A DNA stretch of 64,000 bases, taken from assembly GCA_040954595.2 (NCBI GenBank), contig CM082580.2, positions 6,820,001 to 6,884,000 on the forward strand, written 5' to 3'. Positions 1-12,500 of the stretch are shown one piece after another (the first letter of the stretch is position 1; the number at the start of each line of letters is the position of its first letter). A program made the position numbers and the translations under genes. The notes below the pieces were generated by a model, which saw only the letters and a program-made list of their open reading frames with translations, ran no database searches and had not been told where the DNA came from. The stretch is from Balanoglossus misakiensis (Eukaryota > Hemichordata).

Positions 1-3000
1 GGTTTTCCACCAAGATGTCCAATGTAGCGCCTGTTGTCGTGGTAACATTCAGTGTTGTGCTACTTGGGGTATAGTCAGTTTTCCTTGACAACAAACCAAC
101 AGGTTCCTACAATGTGGATGAAGAATGATTAAAAAAATTGACATTTTGTTAATTAAACTGCCTGCAACTTATATGGTAGATATTGTTTTACACTCTCGAC
201 AGGCTGAAGTTTTGGTGCCAAGACAATACGAATTATCTATGTATTTCTAAAGCAAATTAGAAAACTAAACTAAAGTGATGAAGAAAAATGACCATCCGAT
301 GTCATCTGTGAAATAATAGTTTCTTGACTTTCTGAAAAACATAACTACTAGAGTGAATCCTCAGGTTCAAACTTAGGTGCAAGATCTTACCTTATTGATG
401 AATACATATCCTCTGTCTCTGATACCAGGCACACTGAGAACCGAGTTGGTGTTATCTGATGTTAGAATTGTTCTGTACAACATGAACCCATAACTCTGAA
501 AATGAACGATAATCTTTCATCACTTTCTGAGGAAACTCCTTAATGGACACTTTCCAATGAAAAGACTTTTCTTCACACAAATGACTAATATGTGGATTAA
601 TGTCAAGTACACTGCTCAGAAGTTTGGTATCAAATATACAGAGCTCATCTGTTGCCATGGTGACAGTGTCTGTGTCTATATTACGCTGATTGTGAACAGC
701 GGCCCAATAGCTATTTAGCATTACCATGCCAATACCTGTTGCATATCTTCCATAGTGATGGGGTAGGTCGATTTGATTGGTCCAAACGGTGCCATGGTGT
801 CGAGTTCATCATAGAAGGACGCCATCTTGGACAGTGTCACCTTTCCGTAGTTTGATTTGGGAGTTGCCGGTGGTATTGGATCAGGCGGTAAACTGCGGTA
901 CTGGAATAAAACAAATGTTGAGGAAATAGACAAGGAATATAGTTTGGAATTTTGGCCCTGATACATAACCAAAAATCTAAAAAGAAAGACAATTATAATT
1001 TTTCATTTTTATTTTATATGAACATTTTTAGTATTCTGATATTTTAGTGATAAACACACAGCTTTCTAAACGGAGGCGCTTCATAAAACAGGATTGTGGA
1101 GAGCGCCCCCAAGTGACAAATCTTTCCAGATACTAGGAAATGTGTGCAAACTATTTTCCCACCAAAATATATCTTCTGATTGACAGGGATGCAATGTGGG
1201 AACTGTACCTTACTGATGAGTTGTCTGATTTGCATATATTTGTCGGTCGGGTCTCCAGCCTCGCTCAATGGGGCGTCATAGTCATAGCTGTTTATTTGTG
1301 GTTTGTACTCCCCTTTGGTTTTGGCAAAGTCTGCTCCATTCCAAAAACCAAACGTCGTACCACCTTCAAACATGTACCTGTGACCAGAACACACAAAATA
1401 AGTTATTTTTGAAGAAAATTTACAGTCATATAGGAAGACAGTTAATATACACCAGAAACAAGAAAACTTAGAAGTGTTTAGGGCTTACTTCATACTCACA
1501 TGTTTACTGATGCATTCATAGAAAGCATTTTATCCAGCGATTTTAAAATCATCTCCGTCTGGACCGTGTGATGTTCCTCCCCCCAGTGATCCAACCAACC
1601 AGGGTAGAACTCTGTGTTTACCTTGACAACAAGACATACAAAATGGCCACAAATGGGAGGAAAGAATTTCACCATAGCAACGCCGCAGCAGACCTCTACC
1701 CGAGTTTGTTACACAGGCACTACCAATCAAACATGAAAGTTTAATTGTTTTACAAAATACACGTATTGTGCCCCAAGTGCCTTATTTTAGTGGACAGTTT
1801 CTCACTAAAGGGGCATTTAAAATATCTTAAATGAACACCACAGTAGTTAACTGTTATTTATTTTTCCATAGTCACTTCAGTCTACAATTTTGTTAGCTGA
1901 AACCAAGATCCTTTATAAAAGTATCAGTATATAACTTACTAGAGGTCCATTGGGTTGATGTTTCCTCAGCAATTTAAAACACGTCTCCGGGTCTTTGGCT
2001 GAAATTGCAACAAACAGAGCGTGATTCTAACATTGCATTGCAGTCAACATAGTGCAAATAATTAATTCACTAGATTCTATTCTATTCCTATATTTTGCTG
2101 CAATAAAAAACTGCCCTAAATCCATGAGACTCACTTGTTCCAAAATCAATAGTTGTGAACAACTCTTTCAATGTGCCACATTCGAGGCTGCTGTCCTGGT
2201 TGCCATCGACAGTGAACAAGACAACATCCTTTCCGACATGCTCAATGACCTTGGTTCTGAGTTGTCTCAGGTAGTCGTAGTCGCAGGCTCCATAACTACC
2301 ATACTCATTCTCAATCTGTAATCAGTGAAATTAAATTAAATTAAATTAAATTAAATTAAAAATTCAATCAAATGAAATTCAATTCAATTTTGAATTCAAT
2401 TAAATTAAATTGCCGGTCATGATTTATTCTCTGGTAAATTTAATCTATCGCACAAATCAGTCTCGTCATATCTTGACATCAAAGCTTCTAGCTGGAGAAT
2501 GCAAGAGCACTGTATCACCTGCAAAGAGATGACAGGCCCACCATTTTTGTACAGGTATGGCTTTATGACCTCTGTCAGTACAGCCATCCAGTTCAGAACC
2601 GGATTCAGATATCTGGGATCAGACGTCCGCAGACGGATGCCGGGGTTGTCCTTCAGCAGCCAGGAAGGAAGGCCTCCCTGCAATGGAATGAGATGAGATG
2701 GCAAGTCAGGCAACGTCTAGTTAAGTCAGGAGAATGGAGTTGGACTGATGGGCATGCGTACTTAGCAACAGTGTTATGTCATCCTGTTGGACAGGAAGGA
2801 AGGAAATTTAACTGGGGATACTGCGCATGTTGGAAGCCAGTGGTTGTGTGATAAAAAGTCTTCTTGGAGGTTAAACATTTTTAATGTCTGCAAAAATTCA
2901 TAATCTTTTTTCGTCCCTTAGCCCTCTCACCCCATTTCCCTCTATAGGGGTCCAGGTTTACCATAGAAAACAATGGAATCGGACCAAACCAATGTGGTGA

Positions 3001-4009
3001 AAGGATTAAGACAACCAATCATCCTACCATGTCCCATTCAGCATCGATGTATGGTCCAATTCTTGCGATGACCACCAGCCCTGTATCATTGGCTGTCTGC
3101 AAAAATGTGGTCAAGTCAGCTTGGCCCTTAAAGTTATACTGCCCTGGTTTGGGTTCATGAAGATTCCAGGGAACATATCTGAAGGAAAAAAAGAGAAACA
3201 GAAACAAAAAAAATATGGCTAGTAGTCATTGAAAATCTGATTTTCAAGAAATCAGTCTTCCCCAAGGTACATAATACCTTAACAAGAACTCAACCAATCA
3301 GATTTTCAATCAGGCAACTCTGTTCTGAAAAATTGCTTACTTTACTCACATCTGTACGGCATTGAGTCCAGCTGTGTACATTTTCTTCAGTCTATCTTGC
3401 CAATAATCTTTTGGTACTCTGGCATAGTGTATGCTTCCAGAGATGTACCGGAACGGCTCTCCATCTTTCATGAAAGTGTTCTTCTCATAATCAATACTAA
3501 ATGACCTCCCAGTGACCTTCACAGGGTCAAAGGCCATTACAGAAATGAAAATAAAAACCAAGAGTTGAAAAAATGGATGTCGACCAGACCAGAGAACTTT
3601 AGACTCTCTACATGAAAGGAGAGAGTCTAAAGTTGTACCAGTAATAAGCCATCAGTGCTCTACTACAGTTGTAGGACCATGTGGTTGCCAAGGGCCTTTT
3701 AATCAGGGGGGGGGGAACAACAGAAATCATTAATGTAACAATTAGAGAGTGTTATGCAAATTAACAATGGACCTATCAAAACTTTGTGGGCAGAACACTC
3801 CCGCCTCATCCAAACTACATGATCAAATGTTAAGTCTGTATTTTGTAAACAAAACAAGAAGAAAATGGCCCATTTCCTTTTATACTGAATATTATTTTGA
3901 CTAACACATTCGTTATCATATTTAAGGGGTTCCTCACCTGAATTCCCATCAACGCGACCAGCAACCAATAAGCAAATATTAAAGATCGCACGATTCGCTT
4001 ATATTCCAT
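1..4009 (-). CDS. GLB1: Beta-galactosidase (GH35), 5' eleven exons, truncated by window edge
   Basis: Lysosomal exo-beta-galactosidase that removes terminal galactose from gangliosides and glycans. Eleven exons join in frame: 3938-4009, 3350-3516, 3028-3178, 2519-2677, 2135-2315, 1940-1998, 1500-1621, 1209-1377, 736-900, 391-495 and <1-106. They give about 485 residues of the roughly 670 usual for the family, so the C-terminal part lies left of the window. Exon 1 encodes a hydrophobic signal peptide of about 24 residues. Family motifs appear in order: [42 protein letters not shown] (acid/base Glu about residue 187), [13 protein letters not shown] (nucleophile Glu about 267), [15 protein letters not shown] and [13 protein letters not shown]. 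Both catalytic glutamates are therefore present. The vertebrate Cys in GPYICAEW is Asp here. The exon 2 acceptor (at 3516/3517) is the least certain junction. GLB1 versus a GLB1-like paralogue cannot be settled without the 3' end. Confidence 0.93.
2331..2360. repeat. (TTAAA)n pentanucleotide repeat
   Basis: A perfect TTAAA tandem run, followed to about 2412 by degenerate A/T-rich copies. It lies in GLB1 intron 4. Confidence 0.85.
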
Positions 4010-4725
4010 CTCTGCAGTCTACAAACCAGTGCGGAGTTTTCCCAGGGCAGGCTAATATCGATATATCAGGGAGGATCAGGATGTTTTGAGGTCATGTGAT
4101 CATAAAAAGTCAGGTGACATTGTCGCTATGTGTGACCTTGCTATACAAACATTGTTGCGTTCGTTCGTGGATCTAGACTCGGAAACATGACGGTAGAAGG
4201 GGTTAGTACCTTAATACGAAGCGATTGGCGAGCAGAGTACTGCCAAAAAAGTGAACGTGACACCCCAAAGAGTTGCGATCACTTTCGTGGGGTTCGACAA
4301 GTTGACGGTAATTTGTGTAGGGTGCGTTTTAGTCAACGATTGCGGGCTTGTTTAATTTCAATGACGACGTCGATGGAATGGAACTAGAGCTGGCGTTCCG
4401 ACACCACGCCTGTGTGTGCCCTGGTAGCGGCAGAAAAACCTTTTTTAAAGCCAAACTTGTCACAGTGATAAGTTGATTACAAGCGAAATTTACTTTTTAA
4501 ACTAAACGCGCTTGAGCTAAAGACCGTGTGGGCGTGTCCCCATTAGGCCTCAGACGTAAACATCGAGGTCGCACAAGGTCACAATCAGGTCACACAATAC
4601 AATCCAGCATATGAATATCTATCTTACGGTACCACAAAGCGGTTGGCACTGTAGCCCTTATCATCTACGCCATTTCTCTTGGCGAGAACTTTGCGTACAC
4701 TCGAAAATCATTACCACATTGCGAG
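4010..4725. promoter_or_regulatory. Divergent intergenic region between GLB1 and the JmjC gene
   Basis: 716 bp separate the two outward-facing start codons, so both 5' UTRs and promoters must fit here unless non-coding exons lie elsewhere. I see no clear TATA box. A short ORF at 4187-4387 resembles nothing known and is probably chance. A shared promoter is inference from orientation only. Confidence 0.45.
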
Positions 4726-5742
4726 ATGCCTTTTCAGTTTGACAACGAAGCGATTGAAATTCCCAGGCGCTCTGACATGACCCGGGAGTTGTTCAACCGC
4801 TACAGAAATAAAAAGCCGGTCGTTTTGACGGACACGATTTCGGAGTGGCTGCCGGTAACATCGTGGAGTTCGGACTACCTCGAAACGGCTCTGTCGAAAG
4901 ACAGCGACAAATTGTCCGTATTCGTGTCCCACGACAACCGGCATTTCATAAACCACCCGAATGTGACCAAACTCGTTTCCATGCCAAGCGGCGAATTCTT
5001 CAGTAAAGTTTTCGCGGGTGCCGAAAGTTGCCAGAAAGAGGAAGAAGGGATCCGAGAGCGTGTTTATTTGAGAACATTCTCCATGCCAACGACACTGTAC
5101 AGAGACATTGCAATTCCGGCCCAAGTCAAGTCACTGGTACAGAGAATATACGACCCAATGTCAAACGGCAGGCCAAAAAGTCGTCTATTAAAACAGAGTG
5201 CCGAGGAATCTTCTTCGGTCGCATCAGATGTAACAAATAAAAGTCAGTCCTGTCTGCATGACAAGACAAGTGCAAAACAGACTGGTGAAGTTGGACAATG
5301 CGACTGCGCGTGTAAAGATGAAACAGTGTTCCCGAATTACCCTTTCTTCAATCAAAACACGATGCAGTTATGGATCGGCACCCGCGGGAACGTGACTCCG
5401 TTACACTACGACCGAAACCACGGCTTGTTGGCTCAAATCGTCGGCCGCAAAGAGCTGGTGCTCTTCTCAGCCGAGGACACCGCCAACGTGTACCCGTACC
5501 CGAGCTACACCGACCGGGCTCACACGAGCCGGGTGAATCTGAGAGAGCTGGACGTTGAGGGGGAGCGGTTCCCGAAGCTGGAGCAAGCACAGCGCTACCA
5601 CTGCGTCCTGCAGCCCGGGGAACTTCTCTACATGCCGCCGTTCTGGTGGCACGACGTCACATCTCTGGATGACTGTGTTTCAGTAACGCTGCCCTGGGAT
5701 CTGGACGCATCTGACCCGATACCTGCAGCAATGCTGCTTTGA
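4726..5742 (+). CDS. JmjC/cupin-8 Fe(II)/2-oxoglutarate dioxygenase, intronless
   Basis: A 338-residue single-exon protein with a JmjC-type cupin fold. The Fe(II) triad is readable: HYD (His227, Asp229) in TPLHYDRNHGLLAQIVGRK and the distal His309 in MPPFWWHDV. Lys242 in GRKELVLF is the likely 2-oxoglutarate contact. The N-terminal half (FNRYRNKKPVVLTD, WSSDYLETAL, YLRTF) matches the helical lead-in of the small JmjC clade that includes HSPBAP1, TYW5, JMJD5/KDM8 and the HIF1AN-like proteins. Residues about 145-200 are a low-complexity Ser/Lys-rich insert with Cys176, Cys192, Cys194 and Cys196 just before the core. The substrate (protein hydroxylation, or tRNA wybutosine as for TYW5) cannot be assigned. 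The start is the first in-frame ATG. The gene is divergent from GLB1. The lack of introns, unlike its neighbours, could reflect retroposition. Confidence 0.85.
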   Translation: MPFQFDNEAIEIPRRSDMTRELFNRYRNKKPVVLTDTISEWLPVTSWSSDYLETALSKDSDKLSVFVSHDNRHFINHPNVTKLVSMPSGEFFSKVFAGAESCQKEEEGIRERVYLRTFSMPTTLYRDIAIPAQVKSLVQRIYDPMSNGRPKSRLLKQSAEESSSVASDVTNKSQSCLHDKTSAKQTGEVGQCDCACKDETVFPNYPFFNQNTMQLWIGTRGNVTPLHYDRNHGLLAQIVGRKELVLFSAEDTANVYPYPSYTDRAHTSRVNLRELDVEGERFPKLEQAQRYHCVLQPGELLYMPPFWWHDVTSLDDCVSVTLPWDLDASDPIPAAMLL

Positions 5743-6510
5743 CCTCTGCATGTGCAGGCTATTGCCCGGAGGCTATTGCCCGCCCCCGTTCGTACACGTG
5801 ACGTCACTGCGTGCGATGCTGCCACCAAAGCGTTTCGACTGCTGCAGGGATAGAGCTGTGTGTTTTGGAATTTGGCGGATCGGTGAGCAATAGTGCGTTG
5901 GTAGGACTTTAAAAAGTCAAAATCAACTCAAAATAATGATAATTTCTTTCACGAAACAAAAGCATCACAACTTAACAAGCCTGGTTAGTGAAAAGGATCA
6001 TGTCACGGAGAATACCATCGGAATCTTATCCCAAGTCTTGCCAACCACTTCCAAAATCAAGACTGTATAGAGTAGGCCTATTGCAAATTGAAAATCACTA
6101 CCTCAATGATAGATGATATTTCGAAACCTATTTAGACACATTCTTACTCTCTTTTTACAAAAAAGTATATTACCGGAGTGTTTTTTATCTAGTATGAACG
6201 ATTTGTCCAATACATTTTAACATGGGTGTTCATCAATTTGTACTTTTAGTATAATTTGAAGTTTTTATTTTAACTTTTGACAGAAAGGGAAGGTTCCTTT
6301 TAATTTTTTCTAGCAATAGCTGAAGGGACACAAACTTTACCTTTTATCGACGTTCATCATTTTGTTCTGCACGTTTGCAGTTTTCTGTTCTTCCTATAAC
6401 ACTTTGAAATGTCCAGTACTGTAGTCTGCGGGCCATACAGCCGGCGGAGGGACTCAGCGAGACAGGGTGTATACATAGGGTCTGTAAAACACTCACACAC
6501 AAGAAGGTCA
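5743..6510. other. Convergent 3' intergenic stretch
   Basis: AT-rich sequence between the JmjC stop codon and the presumed 3' end of the sFRP transcript. It contains one perfect TGACGTCA at 5799-5806. No gene is recognised. Confidence 0.6.
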
Positions 6511-9500
6511 CGTGTCAAGAACACAAGCTTTATTCACAGCTTACACACAAACACAACATTGAACAAAAAAAAAATTATACAAAATAATGTAAGACTTTTA
6601 AAACTATAATGATATGTGTAGACTACATACGTACATCAATCTCTGAATACAATCGGTGTAATTTCCAAAATTGTGAATTCAAAAGAGTACATTAATTCTA
6701 AATCGTATTGCTGAGCGAACGACAGGTGTGAGGAGGCTCTACCAAAGATTAGTTCAACCTCGGCTTCCACCACAACACGAACAGAACCGGAAAATGCCTA
6801 CAGCGGGATTATAGAATAGCTTCATGATCGGACTGTGGGGTTAGCTCGTTCACAAGTAGGCGTAACTTGCCTAACACATCCTAATAGTAATACCAAAAAA
6901 AAAAATCTACTCGGCAAAATCAAAGGGTTTTCTTTAGAGTATCAACGTACTTCAGATTAAGAACAAACCCTTTTTGAATTAAATAATTTAAATAGAACTT
7001 TTCAATCCATCTCTTTCACAAAATCTTCGGGACAATCTTTTTCTACATGAAACGACATCGCGCGCTTCTCTTCCGCAAAGATCGCGTGGGGGCTCAACAA
7101 GGGTTTATAAATATAAAGTAAAACAATCCAACGACTTCAATATTTCTGAAAGTCGACATAAATCTCTCTCCGCGGGCTCTGTTCTACTTTCAGAGGAATG
7201 GTGTCGATTATTCTTGTACATGACGTATAAAATGAATTCGTGAAGTCAAATGTTACACACTGACGCATGGCGTGGGCGTTCTACATAAAAATTTAAAATT
7301 ATGTTTAGCCACCCATGCTTGGTCGAATATCAATAAGATTTAATCCGATTGTTGAAAAATGCAAAAACCACCTACGTGAATAATTTCATTCGGATTACAT
7401 TATCGTAAAGACTATTGTAATTATTATACGATTCAGAGAGACACGTGATATATTCTGGCGTTGTGTGAAATTATTTCTAAGGTGACATACTGTAGCGAAT
7501 ATTTCATAAAGTACAATTTTCAAATAGCAAGGAAGACACATAATTTGTAATTGTTGCAATAAATGTAAGTTTTTGGAATTCGGATATTTATTATATTAAA
7601 ATGAAAATTAGTCAATAAAAGGGGAAAATGACGGAAGTATAGTTTTAAAATGTATTTTCCTATCTATACATTTTAATATTCCGAGCGGAAAAAGTACAGA
7701 GTGGGGTATTGGTTTGAAATCACTGTGCACTAAAGCGTGCTATGGATGGAGATTAGCCTATATGCTGTAAATCTGTGTTGGGTGACAGTTATAGCGTGAA
7801 AAACAGAATACAGCACGTGTGTGGGTGGATGGATAAAAACTTATATCTTTGGTTGTGCAGATTACTACTAAGCGAATTTCGCAAGACTAAAAGATAAAAT
7901 GTGAATGATCATTTGGGGGTATTTAAAAACAACGAATACATAGTCCACTTTAAGGAAGTAAAGCACCATTTGCGGTAATATTTTTAGAACTTGAAGACGC
8001 CGTGGCAGTATTTGATACCTTAGCAAAGCCATTAAGATCACATGGTGATTGAATGCGTGAGGGAATGACGACTCCTATAGAAAATATTTGCAATTCATCA
8101 AAAAAACGCTATTTATATAGATTCGGTAGATTGATCTATAAGCTACTTTGATACACTTATCTCCCTCCATCGCCTAATTACTAGTAAAAGATTTACGCTG
8201 AATAATATACGTAGTTTAACGCAATTTAAACCTACAATCAGTTGTCTGTTCTAGAAAAAATGACCACACCCCACTCTCGGAGTCAGTGTAAAGTGTGCCC
8301 TCTAGTGGCAGTACACGGTTCACCAGAACCGGCCAATCGACAACGTCGTCACGCGCGCGGCAACCACACAGGAACTGGCAGACTACGAAGAAGCAAAGCG
8401 CAATCTAGATAACCATTACCATTTCCAGGTATCTGTAGAATAATTGCTTATACCGTCAACCAGTGAACTCTTTTCCTCGGTCGTCCCACAACGTGACAGC
8501 TGTCACTTGGAGACTAAATTGCACAAAAAAATCAACTAACAACTTATAGATGTTACCTTCACCGGAATTTTACAGATTCGGTCTAAAAACTTGGTTTTTA
8601 AAACCTTAGACCCTCTAAAAGTGTTAACCATAGTAAGAGCACGTTCACTAAATACTGGTCTTAATTCTAAATAAAGCATATTTACAAAGAGTTTTTTATC
8701 TTTTCCTAAAAGGCGCATTATATTATCTCGCTTTTCTAATATTAAACGCCACCAACGTTAACTTCTTTCACTATCACCTGGCGTAAAATTGGTTGCACAC
8801 ATTATAATAAACTTTCCGGGGGCAGAATATCCATTGACAAAATGAATGACGTCACAAAGTTCCCCAAAATCCGTGTCAGGAACAGCCGCCCCCTTCTGTG
8901 ACACATTGACGACGTCTTTCCAAATAATGTTTTAAGTTCAAACCTATTAATAACTCAAATGGAAGCTTGATGGAAAGAACCTCGCAAAAGTTATATTCTT
9001 TTTTAAAAAAAATACCTTCTCACAGGCTTGGTGTTATTGGTAACGTATATAAAAATGTTTCTACATTCGCAGTGGCGATCGCCGTGTGGCAGAAATACAA
9101 GTAGTCCGTCCATTATCTGACATAGACACCGGCGTATAACTCTCCTATGCATACAACTCCCCAATGAAAAAAATACAGGTCCGCCATCTTGGTTATCGGT
9201 TACTCTTCTGTACTTGGTTTTGATCGCCTGTAAAACGCAAAAACATGTTTGTCTAAATGTAGAATGAATGAACTCACACCGAATTAGTTACATTGAATCT
9301 AACGTAGGAGCTTACCCCCACCCCTCTTGTGGTCAACAACCCTTCGCTCATCAGAATTACATGTAATTTTCCCTTAGTTTCTTATAGTCTCAATTGTTTT
9401 CAGAAATACCGTAGCTCAGGCAATTATTTGTGTTGTATGAGACGTACGACGTGTATGTATGTCCTCCAGCAGTGTTCGCCATATTGGATTGTATTGCAAA

Positions 9501-9524
9501 ACAAATTCATGTAAGGCTATAGTC
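6511..9524 (-). other. Probable long 3' UTR of the sFRP gene
   Basis: About 3 kb of AT-rich DNA without a recognisable coding exon, lying between the sFRP stop codon and a minus-strand AATAAA at 6529-6534. Other minus-strand AATAAA-like words occur inside (for example near 7588), so shorter transcripts are possible. The extent is inference. One ORF at 8536-8718 looks like chance. Confidence 0.4.
6529..6534 (-). terminator. Candidate polyadenylation signal (AATAAA), sFRP transcript
   Basis: AATAAA on the minus strand (TTTATT on plus), followed about 20 bases on by T/G-rich minus-strand sequence. It is the most distal good signal before the JmjC gene. Confidence 0.35.
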
Positions 9525-12500
9525 TTACCGTCTGCTGCCTCCGGATCTTCTCTTGGAACCTGATGCAGGGGCAACTGATGCCGTTTCTGTCTTCGATCCT
9601 TTCCGTCGCCTACTTTTATCTTTGCTTCCTTTTCTTCGTTTCGACGACGTCTTTTTCAGCTTCTTCTCCCATTTCTGATGACGTCAAACCAGATAACATT
9701 GAACATAGTGGCTTCATAATTGATGATATGTAAGATTAAATATGAAGAAAGCACTCAGAGGGAGATAATGTAACATTAACTATCTGGGGTATTTTACCTT
9801 GATACTGTTGACAAATTTGTTCTTCCACGTCTCCACAAGACTGTTTGGCAGTAAAAGTAGTTTGCCGTTGTCTGGATCTTCGTGTCCAGCGATCATGTAC
9901 TCCTTATTCTCTTCAACTTTGGGACAGACACAGGAATTATTTGTCCACAGACGAATCTAGAAAAAGAAAAATGCACGCGTTCAGTTTTTCCGAATTGAAC
10001 AACTAGTCGATCGGTCGATCAATCAATCAATCAACCAAACTAAATGGAAATGGAATATTTGCATGTTTGACGCCACATCCACTGAACGTCTTACAGAGCA
10101 TGGTGGCGCATTGCACTCGTGCTTCTCACAGTCAGATGGAGTCGACTTCGAATCGTCTATTGGAATGCATCTCAGAGATACAATGTGAAACCGCAGATTG
10201 GACCGACAGCCCCTTGACGGGAAATACCGTATTGAAATGCAGAACCCACACAGCGTTTGTATTAAAAAAACCTTCAACCGTGGTTCAGTCGTAAATCTTA
10301 ATATCGTGCATGTCAGTTCCTATTGTCTGCTCGCAGTAATACACAATGCATCATCGTTTCAAATAACGTGTACAGCTCTGATGGAGAAAGACTTGCCAAG
10401 TTGGGTTTTGCATCCGGGGTCAGTATTCTCAATGACTCCTCGTATCTTTATGGCGCTGATTCAGTTTATTAAGTATCGCCAATTTTTTCGTATTGGGGAT
10501 AAAAAAAATGAATTTGCATGTAACCGGGATATTGTGTCATCTTACAAACATGACTCAGGCCATATTTGTAAAATGACAACTAAAATATACCGTAAAAAAA
10601 CTTCCTCGATTTTTGGTCACTGTCTCTCGTGCATATACGGCAATGACTCACCTCGCCCTCCGGGATATCGATAGTTGAATGTTTCAGTGTACTTTTAACG
10701 TTGACGGTAGTAGAAACCATGTCTGTGTGTCGCTCTGAGTGGAACGATACAACTTCTGCCTGGATTGCTGTTCGATAAAGCAAAAAAAAAAAAAAAAAAA
10801 AACTACGTTCACGACACGTCATGACTGTTTGGGCTGGAGCTTATGTTGTATGCATCACTTGGCTTATTCATGGAAAAACGTGTGCCAAAATTGACTGGAC
10901 ACAATTTAACGGCGCAAAATATAATTGGCTCGGTCCGGCTAACACCGAGTTGTCTCATGGTATTCAGCTAATATTTTCAGCTGAAGTAGACTGCTGAAGA
11001 GCGAAAGTAGAGCTAAATCGTTTTTTTTTCTAGGCGTGGATGGTTTTTCTTGTCAATTCATCAACAGGGCAGACGCAGACGGCATGTTTAGTGAGATAGT
11101 TCGAAATCGGTCATGTTGACACAGATATTCCAGCAGGCCCTAGCCGCCATTGCATAATATGACGTCAGCGGAGATGGAGTAACATGGCCTTTGATCGTGT
11201 ACTCCGTCAGTTGGTGACATCCATGTTAGAACGATAACTTCACTCTCACCCATATTGAATGAAGTTGACACGAACAGAGCCTACAGTGAGATTCCATGGC
11301 AAATGTACAACTCGCGTAATATGATCTAATTTTGTTATGATAAACTATCGCGTGATACAATCTACTAATCGAGACTCAAAAACTTCAACTTTTGGTAGAA
11401 CGGTGGGATTATGAAAAATGTTGCTTTTTCGAGAGAAGTGCCAAGTTGTATGCATATCACACCGGTTAATGAATAATTATGACACCATCGGTGAAATTGA
11501 CATCGTTCATACGTCTATTCAATACTGAAAGCTCGAAAAAGTTGTATTCTGTACCACTCTGAAAATAAATTGAACTGTAGCTTAGTTTTGATCCAACCGA
11601 CAGATTGCGTTCGACAATAGCACATTTAAAGTTGTTCCAGCAGAGATGAAAGAAAGAGTTGAACATTGATTTGGCACTCTGTTATATACTTTAGTGTAAC
11701 AAAATCGGGGTGTTTATAAAGCAGTACATGCATCTTAGTGTCCGCTAACAAAAGATGGGTTGACTGATGATGCTGGGCTTGCGCTTGCTCGTATGCAACT
11801 TCTCAAATTACTCTGCTGAGGTTTCGAAGTCAGAGAAAGTTGGAATTATGTATCTGAGTGATTAGGCAGAGGAGAGAAAAAAAACCTCCGGGTAAAGGGT
11901 CCATATGATTGTGACAGTATGTCCTCATTTGAACCAACAAATCCGTGAAACCGTAAACCCTACTTACCATATTCATATTTGTTCTTGACGTAAGTATTTT
12001 TCGACGCCTTGGTTTTCTTCTTGCAGTTGTTACACACGCCACCTGCGAGAGAGAGGAAAAAGAAGTGAATTATCGTCTATTTATTAACCCCATGCACATA
12101 TAACTCTCCAAAACTCTCTAAGTAGCTGATGAGCTGCGTTGAAATCTATGCGACAGTCACACAGACCAGAGACTAGACAGACAGCCGTCCCGAACGGTTG
12201 AAACTACTCCAATGTGTTTAAACACACACATCCACGAATGCACACGGGTCACTGATGTTAATCCCTTGCAAATTTTACGAGAGTCGGAAACTATTCAATC
12301 GAAATGCCAAACCCACGGTTTGGTTTGGTCTGTGGTCTTGTTAACCGACCAGACCAAAATGCAATTTATAGCATGTGAGCGAAATGAGAAAACAGGATCG
12401 GCGTATTCATTGATGACCGGCGGGAACAGGTTGTTATTTTATTTGTTTGTGAACACAGAACTTCCAGTTTAAGATCACGAATCGATCTGTAGCTTGCATA

